Source of the DNA: Paracholeplasma manati
GTDB taxonomy: Bacteria; Bacillota_I; Bacilli_A; Acholeplasmatales; UBA5453
NCBI RefSeq assembly: GCF_025742995.1
Contig: NZ_JAOVQM010000007.1
Coordinates: 17,663-81,662, forward strand
Direction of reading: 5' to 3'
Length of the DNA stretch: 64,000 bases
The notes below the pieces were generated by a model. It saw only the letters and a program-made list of their open reading frames with translations, did no database searches and was not told the origin of the DNA. The position numbers were made by a program, and so were the translations under genes. Shown one piece after another: positions 15,346 through 21,987 of the stretch. Position 1 is the stretch's first letter. Each line of letters starts with the position of its first letter.

Positions 15346-17331
15346 ATGGCTTACCGCGAAGTATTTGACATTTTAATTGACCTATTAAACAACGGTCTGA
15401 TCCTGCTTGGGCTCGTATTTTTATACGCAGCCACCAATTTTGATCCACAAACGAATACAATGAAGAAAAAGATTACCGCTGGTATAGTCTTAGGAATATC
15501 CTCTCTCTTTATCATGACGAACCCTTGGCTATTAGAGACCGGCATTATTTTTGATACCCGTTCGGTATTGTTCGGGATCACCGGTTATTTCTTTGGTGGG
15601 ATTCCAACCCTGATCGCGATGTCATTCGGTATCGTCTATCGTACATGGCTTGGTGGTGTAGGGATTTATGCTGGTGTGATGACCATCATCGTGACTTCAT
15701 CGATTGGTTATTTATGGAAAAAGTATCGTAGACCTGAATGGTTTAAAAATGTATGGATGGAATTTTATACGTTGGGTGTGATTTTACACATCGCGACTCT
15801 ATTGTGTTTCTTACTGCTACCCAATGGGCTAGAAATCATCCGTGATTTATTGATACCTTATTTGGGGATGTTCCCTGTGTTGGTCATGCTGATTGGTGTG
15901 GTCATACTAAATCAACAAAGCAGATTGCATTTTAATCAAGAATTTAGAATTCAAACCAAACTTTTACAAGCCTCGATGGACGCGACCAGACATATGGAAA
16001 TTTACGCGCTCGATCGAAATTTTGGATATTTAACGTTCAATCGTTTTCACGCCATCGCGATGAAAAATTATTACGGTGTTAACATCCATAAAGGCGATGA
16101 CTTTATCGATTTCATCGAAAATGACGCGATGAAACACCGCTTGATGAAAAACATTCAAAAAGCGTTGAATGGGGTTTCTCATATCGATGTGGTTAAACTA
16201 GAAATTGAAAGTGAAAAATATTTAGAAGAGCACTACGCACCCATCGTTGAAGGTGGAGAAGTCATCGGTGCGACCATATTCTCCTATGAAATCACCGACC
16301 GTAAAAAATACGAAGCCTCCATATTATACTTATCTTATAATGACGCCCTAACTGGTTTATACAATAGAAGAATGTATTCAGAAAAATTAAACGAGTTGAA
16401 AGACCTTAAATTCAACCCAGTTTCGATCATTTTGTGTGATATCAATGGCTTAAAAATCATGAACGACGCTTTTGGCCACAACGCTGGCGATGAGCTGCTC
16501 ATCGAAGTATCGATGATGTTGAAACAAACCTTCTCTGATAAAGGCTACGTCTGTCGAATTGGTGGCGATGAGTTCATGGTATTGATGCCCAATACACCGC
16601 TCAACTCAGCCCAATATTATCTTGAAAAAATGAAACGTATGTTAGAAACCAAATACTTACACGGGATGAGTGTATCGGTATCCTTTGGGGTATCGGCACG
16701 TCAACAGGATGAAGATTTGGAAGAAGTCATTCGAATCGTTGAAGAACAAATGTATAAGAACAAACTATTTGAAGTGACATCTCATCGCAGTGAATCGATT
16801 AAAACGATTCTTAATACCTTACATGAGAAAAACCCAAGAGAAGAACGTCACTCCAAACGGGTATCGGAAATTTGTATCGAAATTGGTAAGAAACTCAACA
16901 TGAAGAGTGAAGACTTACAACTCTTAAAAGCCATTTCGAATTTACATGATATCGGTAAAATCGCGATTGATGAAGCCATTTTGAATAAACCGGGTAAACT
17001 GACAGATGCAGAATGGGAAGTCATCAAGCGTCACCCTGAAATTGGATATCGTATCATTTCGACCTCACCTGAATACGCAGAAATCGCGTATGATATTCTA
17101 TCACACCATGAAAAATGGGATGGATCCGGTTACCCTCGTGGGATTGCTGGAGAAAACATCCCAATACGGGCGAGAATCATTTCCATCGCCGATGCGTATG
17201 ACGCGATGATTTCTGAACGTCCTTATCGAAAACCGCTCAGCCATGAAGAAGCAATCGCAGAGATCAAGAAACATACGGGTAAGCAGTTCGATCCAAATTT
17301 GGTCAAAGTCTTCTTATCCCTATACGAATAA
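15346..17331 (+). CDS. Membrane GGDEF/HD-GYP cyclic-di-GMP protein with 5TM sensor
   Basis: A 661-residue protein. The N-terminal 195 residues contain five to six membrane segments of the 5TM (LytS/YhcK) type, with the family pattern ITGYFFGGIPTLIAM. A PAS-like region follows (about 205-325). The GGDEF domain (about 330-480) has an intact active site, RIGGDEFMVL, and DINGLKIMNDAFGH. The HD-GYP domain (about 485-660) has HDIGKIAI and HHEKWDGSGYPRG. It therefore combines synthesis and breakdown of cyclic-di-GMP. TATAAT at 15293-15298 is the likely -10, and AGGGGGA precedes the ATG. It follows the HD-GYP regulator but has its own promoter. Confidence 0.92.
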   Translation: MAYREVFDILIDLLNNGLILLGLVFLYAATNFDPQTNTMKKKITAGIVLGISSLFIMTNPWLLETGIIFDTRSVLFGITGYFFGGIPTLIAMSFGIVYRTWLGGVGIYAGVMTIIVTSSIGYLWKKYRRPEWFKNVWMEFYTLGVILHIATLLCFLLLPNGLEIIRDLLIPYLGMFPVLVMLIGVVILNQQSRLHFNQEFRIQTKLLQASMDATRHMEIYALDRNFGYLTFNRFHAIAMKNYYGVNIHKGDDFIDFIENDAMKHRLMKNIQKALNGVSHIDVVKLEIESEKYLEEHYAPIVEGGEVIGATIFSYEITDRKKYEASILYLSYNDALTGLYNRRMYSEKLNELKDLKFNPVSIILCDINGLKIMNDAFGHNAGDELLIEVSMMLKQTFSDKGYVCRIGGDEFMVLMPNTPLNSAQYYLEKMKRMLETKYLHGMSVSVSFGVSARQQDEDLEEVIRIVEEQMYKNKLFEVTSHRSESIKTILNTLHEKNPREERHSKRVSEICIEIGKKLNMKSEDLQLLKAISNLHDIGKIAIDEAILNKPGKLTDAEWEVIKRHPEIGYRIISTSPEYAEIAYDILSHHEKWDGSGYPRGIAGENIPIRARIISIADAYDAMISERPYRKPLSHEEAIAEIKKHTGKQFDPNLVKVFLSLYE

Positions 17332-17332
17332 A

Positions 17333-17372
17333 AAAAATGTAGTTCTGATTAAATCAGGGCTGCATTTTTATT
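17333..17372. terminator. Bidirectional terminator
   Basis: A stem of about 17 pairs with some G-T pairs (AAAATGTAG with TTGCATTTT-like arm, TCTGATT with AATCAGG), flanked by A and T runs. It serves both the GGDEF/HD-GYP gene and the convergent ABC transporter gene, whose stop lies in it. Confidence 0.75.
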
Positions 17373-18975
17373 TAAGGTCGATGATTTTGGTTGGTTTGAT
17401 GTCTTTAAGATCACGATGTGAAACCATGACGATGGTTTTTTGTTTTAAAGCTTTGAGATTGGATAAAACCTTTTTCTCAGTATCGCTATCGAGGGAAGCG
17501 GTAATTTCATCTAGTAATAAAATAGGTGCGTCTTTTAACAAGGCTCTCGCAATCGATAGTCTTTCCAATTGTCCAATCGATAACCCCGCTCCCATTTCTT
17601 TAAGCTTTGTATCAAATCCTTCTGGGGTTTTGAGAATATCGTCATAGATCACTGCGATTTGACACGCTTCAATGACTTTTTCCATCGGTATCGACTTACC
17701 TAAGGTGAGGTTATCTAAAATCGAGTTCGATAATAAGTAATAAGATTGAGGTACATAAGAGAAGAACTGTCTGGTGCTTTCCGATAAAGCATAGGAGGCT
17801 TCATCGATTTTCAGTTCAATCGAACCTGTCGTTGGTGACATGAGCCCCAACAACAATTTGATTAACGTGGTTTTACCTTTTCCTGACTCCCCTTTAATCC
17901 AAACCAATTCGCCAGGTTTGAGTTCGAAGGATAGATTATCTAAAACCAGTTTTTGTTCATATTTAAAGGATACTTTTTTGAAATCAATTTTCTTAAATGG
18001 TTGAAGGGGTATTTTCGTGGTTGATTCTTTTTCTAACCCATCCATCATGCGTACACGATCGAGAGAAGCTTGCCACTGATGGTATTTGATGACGATATTG
18101 GAGAGCCCAGAAAATGGGCTTTGAATATTTTGGACGAGTTGTATGATGGCGACCAAACTACCAAATACGATGGAACCTTGGCTTAAACGATAGGTACCAA
18201 ATAGAATGGCGAATAAATACCCAAAGGCGAAAAACCCATGTAATCCCAAACCAGTTAACGCGGAGACCCATTGTTTCTTCATGCGTTTTTGATAGAAGTG
18301 AAAAGAGGCGTTTTCAAGGTTTTTTACTTGAATGCTTTCTGCTTCAAACGCTTTAATGACTTCAATATGGGTTAGACTTTCCTGCAACGACTGATAGAGT
18401 TGATCTTCAGCGTTCAGTGCCTCTTTTTGAATCTGCTTGATTTGTTTGGATAATAGCCTTGATAAGACAAATAGCAGTAATCCCAACGTTAAGAATAATA
18501 CAGCGAATAACCAGTCCAAAATGAATAAAACAACAAAGGCACCTAAGAATCTAAACACATAAAATACCAGTTTCGGGAATAAATCATACACGCCATCGGA
18601 AATCATCGTGATATCCGATTTAAAGTGGTTGATATAGATGGCGGAATGATTCTCAGCGGTATCTTGGATCTTCGCTTTTAAGAGTTTTTGAAAGAGATGT
18701 TGTCGTAATTCACCTTCAAGTTGGTAGGATGCTTTCGCTTTGTAGTATTGGTTATAAGCAGTTAATCCAACCTGGATGATCATGATGAAGATCAATAGAC
18801 CACCATACAAGAATAATTTAGATTGATTCGTATAGGTATCAATCGCTAATTTGGATAGGTAAGCGAACAAAATCGCCGTGAATGACAACACCAAAGAAAA
18901 CACCGATAAAATCGATAAGGGTGTTCTAATTTTGGATTGATAAGGTTTTAGTAAAGGGTTGATTTTAAATTTCAT
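17368..18975 (-). CDS. ABC exporter (membrane domain fused to ATPase) of the RiPP-like locus
   Basis: A 535-residue half-transporter. Six membrane segments lie at about 20-300, then an ATPase domain with Walker A GESGKGKTT, signature LSIGQ (variant of LSGGQ), Walker B ILLLDEITASLD and the switch His in VSHR. There is no N-terminal C39 peptidase domain, so it does not cut its substrate. The start at 18975 is preferred because AGAGG precedes it on the minus strand and the protein then begins in the usual way, MKFKINPLL. It is divergent from the HPr-kinase/PqqD gene, 100 bases away. Exporters of this type (the D protein) accompany lasso and related peptide clusters. Confidence 0.82.
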   Translation of the reverse strand: MKFKINPLLKPYQSKIRTPLSILSVFSLVLSFTAILFAYLSKLAIDTYTNQSKLFLYGGLLIFIMIIQVGLTAYNQYYKAKASYQLEGELRQHLFQKLLKAKIQDTAENHSAIYINHFKSDITMISDGVYDLFPKLVFYVFRFLGAFVVLFILDWLFAVLFLTLGLLLFVLSRLLSKQIKQIQKEALNAEDQLYQSLQESLTHIEVIKAFEAESIQVKNLENASFHFYQKRMKKQWVSALTGLGLHGFFAFGYLFAILFGTYRLSQGSIVFGSLVAIIQLVQNIQSPFSGLSNIVIKYHQWQASLDRVRMMDGLEKESTTKIPLQPFKKIDFKKVSFKYEQKLVLDNLSFELKPGELVWIKGESGKGKTTLIKLLLGLMSPTTGSIELKIDEASYALSESTRQFFSYVPQSYYLLSNSILDNLTLGKSIPMEKVIEACQIAVIYDDILKTPEGFDTKLKEMGAGLSIGQLERLSIARALLKDAPILLLDEITASLDSDTEKKVLSNLKALKQKTIVMVSHRDLKDIKPTKIIDLK

Positions 18976-19075
18976 ATAGAGAACCTCTATCCGTATTGTA
19001 TCACAGTAAAACCCAATATCACACTGTATTTCATCTACCAAACAAGGTATAATGAGGATAAGTGTGAGGTAAACC

Positions 19076-20167
19076 ATGCAGAGGTATGAAATCGCAGGCA
19101 TCCCAATTTCAATTGAATATCATTACGATGATTATTTGAAAAACAACATCGAAGCGTATGTGAAAAAGGTGAACCCTAGTTATGTCATTAAAACCATTTT
19201 GACCGACCACATTTCACCTTTATTCAACCCTTTTATGCAAGATACCTATCGTCGTTTTTATCAAGATGACAAGCATCATACCGTTCAAGTGGTGGATGTG
19301 AATAACCAAGTCAAATATGAGATCAAACGAACCCATGACTACAAAGAAGTCTATATCTCGATGGTCGAAAGGTTATCTAAAAAACCAGCTGAAATGGAAT
19401 ACATCTTTTTATCGATGGTGTTTCTAGATATCGCAACCCTAGAAGGATTTGTCCCATTACACGCATCATGTGTTATCAAACAAAATGAAGCCTATCTATT
19501 TAGTGCCCCATCGGGCACAGGTAAAAGTACCCACGCCGCATTCTATCAAACTGAACTCAATGGTTTGATCCTAAACGACGATAAACCCATCATAAAAAAT
19601 CAACACGTTTATGGTACCCCATTTTCCGGCAAAACCGCTTTAAATCAAAACCAGGTTTACCCATTAAAAGCCATTTATTTTATAGAACAAGGCAGCATCA
19701 ATTCAATATCTAAACTACCCATCGATGACGCTTCCAAACGATTACTCAAAAATATCGCTAGACCGACCACGAAAGATACATGGGAAGCATTATTACCCCA
19801 TATCAATCAACTTTTAAATGAAACACCGATATATCTGGCTTATCTCACATTAAACCCGAACAGTGTTTATATGACCTACTATGAACCCAATAAGGAGAAC
19901 CCTATGAAAATCAAACCAGGCTTCATCATCAAAACCATTGGTTTACGTTATATGGTGTTACCTATCGACGCACAAGCACTCCATTTCAATGGCATCATGA
20001 CTTTGAATAAATCTGGCAAGCGCTTGTTTGAAGCGCTTGAAACAGAACAAACTTTAGAATCTTTAACTCAACTGCTCATGGACCACTATGAAGTATCCTT
20101 TGAAGATGCGAGAAAAGACGTCATTAAGTTTGTTGAAACCTTGAAAGAAAAAGACCTGTTATGTTAA
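19076..20167 (+). CDS. HPr-kinase-like protein fused to a PqqD/RRE domain
   Basis: A 363-residue fusion. The central part (about 120-260) resembles the HPr kinase/phosphorylase fold: PLHASCV, then P-loop SAPSGTGKSTHA (Lys near residue 149) and LNDDKPII. The C-terminal 85 residues (from about 277) match PqqD, the RiPP recognition element that binds leader peptides (MTLNKSGKRLFEAL and the following helices). Kinases of this type phosphorylate precursors in paeninodin-like lasso clusters (PadeK, ThcoK). TATAAT at 19048-19053 is the likely -10 and GAGGT the ribosome site. The next two genes overlap it or each other, so the three form one operon. Confidence 0.8.
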   Translation: MQRYEIAGIPISIEYHYDDYLKNNIEAYVKKVNPSYVIKTILTDHISPLFNPFMQDTYRRFYQDDKHHTVQVVDVNNQVKYEIKRTHDYKEVYISMVERLSKKPAEMEYIFLSMVFLDIATLEGFVPLHASCVIKQNEAYLFSAPSGTGKSTHAAFYQTELNGLILNDDKPIIKNQHVYGTPFSGKTALNQNQVYPLKAIYFIEQGSINSISKLPIDDASKRLLKNIARPTTKDTWEALLPHINQLLNETPIYLAYLTLNPNSVYMTYYEPNKENPMKIKPGFIIKTIGLRYMVLPIDAQALHFNGIMTLNKSGKRLFEALETEQTLESLTQLLMDHYEVSFEDARKDVIKFVETLKEKDLLC

Positions 20168-20586
20168 AAACGATCATCGACAACGATACTTTTTTTGAAG
20201 TGGTTAAAACTGAACTAGCGCATAACAAAACCGTGAGTTTCAAAGTGAAGGGCCAATCGATGTGGCCTTTTTACCATGACGGACTAACCACGGTTTTGGT
20301 ATCATCCGCTACATCTCTCAAAAAATATGATGTTGTTTTAGCCAATTATCAAGGGAAAGTCATTTTACACAGAATCATTCAAATACAAGGTGATTCAATC
20401 ACCCTTCGTGGAGACGCCACCTTTCGAAAAGAAGTGGTGTCTGTTAAAGAGGTGTTTGCGAAAGTGGTTGAACATCAAACCAAAAAAACCATCCCATCGA
20501 ATCAAATAAGATATCGATTTAAAGTATGGCTTTGGGTCCATAACCCACTTAGAAAACCATTCATCCGTTTGAGGTCAATTAAATGA
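20161..20586 (+). CDS. S24/S26 family peptidase (SipW-like signal peptidase)
   Basis: A 141-residue protein overlapping the previous gene by seven bases. It shows the signal peptidase/LexA box KGQSMWPF (nucleophile Ser in SM) and a second box ILHRIIQIQGD followed by LRGDA. The usual catalytic Lys is replaced by His in the HR pair, as in SipW and archaeal/ER signal peptidases. No clear membrane anchor is present. Such short S24/S26 genes are common beside PqqD and nucleotidyltransferase genes in Firmicutes RiPP-like loci, so it is a candidate leader peptidase. A plain signal peptidase for exported proteins is the alternative. Confidence 0.75.
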   Translation: MLKTIIDNDTFFEVVKTELAHNKTVSFKVKGQSMWPFYHDGLTTVLVSSATSLKKYDVVLANYQGKVILHRIIQIQGDSITLRGDATFRKEVVSVKEVFAKVVEHQTKKTIPSNQIRYRFKVWLWVHNPLRKPFIRLRSIK

Positions 20587-21752
20587 ATACGAATGAAGCC
20601 TTATTCAAAGCGACAGCGCTCGCATTGAAACAACAAAAGATTGATTTTGACATTGCTGATGAACCCGGTTTTTTCAAACTGATGTTGAATAGTGGCTTAT
20701 CTGGGATCATCATACCTTATCTAGACACCAGCAAGTATTCAAACACATTCATTCAAAAAACCAATTCAACCCTATATGCATTCATCCATCAAGACCAAAA
20801 ACAAAAAGTTTTAATCAACCAGATTAAAACAACCTTTCAACAACATAATATTGATCATATCTTTTTAAAAGGCACCAAACTCAAACAACTCTATCCCGAC
20901 ACCTACATGCGTGGGATGGGGGATATCGATGTATTGGTTCGCTCGGACTTAGATGTCATTAAAAACCACTTTAAGACCTTAGGTATTACCTTAGAATCCA
21001 GAACCCTTCAACACGATCAATACATCACCAAAGACGATTTATTGATTGAAATCCATCCCAGCATTCATAAAGACTTTAACCCTAAGTATCAAACCTACTT
21101 TAAATCTGCTTGGGAACACACAGTGTTAGTCACAGGGTGTGAGTATACATTGACCCCGACCTTTGAAGTCATCTATCTGGTGTATCATTTGGCCAAGCAT
21201 GTAGAATCCTCTGGCATAGGCTTACGCAGTCTATTGGATATCGCTGTTTATATTGAGAAGAACTATGATCAAATCGATGTGAAAGCATTGAACGATACAT
21301 TAACATCATTACAAATGACAAAGTTCTTTCAAACCATTTTATACTTGAACAAAGTCTATTTTGGGTTAGAAGTGCCATTACTGGATTCATCTTTTACCAT
21401 GAATGATGCATTGATAGAACAAGTAACTACCTATTTCTTAACCTCTGGTATTCATGGTAAAGGCAGTGATTTCAACGCCATGGCACCTAGACTCGCCGCT
21501 TCTGAAAATAAAGGTAAATCGAAGTTTAAAGTCTTGTTAAGGATCGCACTCCCTAAGATGGTGGATGCGAGAGGAATGTATCCTGTACTCAATAAACACC
21601 ATTATCTTTATCCATTCATGATGTTTCATCGTATCATCAAACTTATTTTCTTTAAACGACAATCTTCATTGAAGAAAATCAGAAATTTAAATGAAAGCAA
21701 CTCGAAACGAAGTGAGATAGAACAACTCTTTGAGGACATCGGTATTTACTGA
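20583..21752 (+). CDS. Nucleotidyltransferase family protein of the RiPP-like locus
   Basis: A 389-residue protein of the uncharacterised nucleotidyltransferase group (NTP_transf_5 type). The core reads HIFLKGTKLKQLYP, then RGMGDIDVLVR, i.e. the Lys-Gly and the Asp-x-Asp metal site near residues 94-116, and a further acidic site in LLIEIHP. The start overlaps the S24/S26 gene (ATGA). Relatives stand next to HPr-kinase-like genes in paeninodin-type clusters (PadeN, PsmN), where they decorate the phosphorylated peptide. It ends in a terminator that overlaps its last codons, so the peptide gene behind it is a separate unit. Confidence 0.8.
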   Translation: MNTNEALFKATALALKQQKIDFDIADEPGFFKLMLNSGLSGIIIPYLDTSKYSNTFIQKTNSTLYAFIHQDQKQKVLINQIKTTFQQHNIDHIFLKGTKLKQLYPDTYMRGMGDIDVLVRSDLDVIKNHFKTLGITLESRTLQHDQYITKDDLLIEIHPSIHKDFNPKYQTYFKSAWEHTVLVTGCEYTLTPTFEVIYLVYHLAKHVESSGIGLRSLLDIAVYIEKNYDQIDVKALNDTLTSLQMTKFFQTILYLNKVYFGLEVPLLDSSFTMNDALIEQVTTYFLTSGIHGKGSDFNAMAPRLAASENKGKSKFKVLLRIALPKMVDARGMYPVLNKHHYLYPFMMFHRIIKLIFFKRQSSLKKIRNLNESNSKRSEIEQLFEDIGIY

Positions 21753-21763
21753 TGTCTTTTTTA
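21734..21763 (+). terminator. Intrinsic terminator overlapping the gene end
   Basis: GACATCGG (21735-21742) pairs with CTGATGTC (21749-21756, one G-T pair), followed by a T run; the nucleotidyltransferase stop lies in the second arm. Confidence 0.75.
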
Positions 21764-21795
21764 CATAATAATTACTTAAAAATGTCTAGTTTGAA

Positions 21796-21824
21796 TTGCT
21801 TAGTATTTATACTAGTGCTATAAT
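21796..21824 (+). promoter_or_regulatory. Promoter of the precursor-like peptide gene
   Basis: TTGCTT (21796-21801), 17 bases, TATAAT (21819-21824), 35 bases before the ATG of the small peptide. The peptide and the secreted protein behind it are thus expressed apart from the tailoring operon. Confidence 0.75.
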
Positions 21825-21858
21825 AAACCCAAACGCAAGTACTGTGGGAGGTATTTTA

Positions 21859-21987
21859 ATGTTTGAAAAAGAAGTGTACGAAGCCCCAGTGATTGAAGTA
21901 ACTGAGTTCGAACTCAGTGAATCAATTGCTGAAAGTGCGAATTCAGGCATGGGCAGTTTAGGTTTTGATGAGATTTGGGGGAACTAA
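21859..21987 (+). CDS. Putative RiPP precursor peptide
   Basis: A 42-residue peptide with a strong GGGAGG ribosome site at 21846-21851. The N-terminal part carries YEAPVIEVTEFE: Tyr7-x-x-Pro10-x-Ile12 fits the YxxPxL leader motif bound by PqqD-type recognition domains in lasso peptide systems. An acidic linker follows, then Ala27-Asn28-Ser29-Gly30, which fits the small-x-small rule of signal peptidases. The tail from Gly30 is GMGSLGFDEIWGN, with acidic residues at core positions 8 and 9 as needed for a lasso ring. The gene follows the tailoring operon. No lasso cyclase is visible, so the final product is open. The stop overlaps the next ATG by one base. Confidence 0.65.
   Translation: MFEKEVYEAPVIEVTEFELSESIAESANSGMGSLGFDEIWGN

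Noticed and set aside
20161..20586. LexA-type repressor
   Set aside because: It has the Ser box but no helix-turn-helix domain and uses His-Arg in place of the catalytic Lys, so a SipW-like peptidase fits better.
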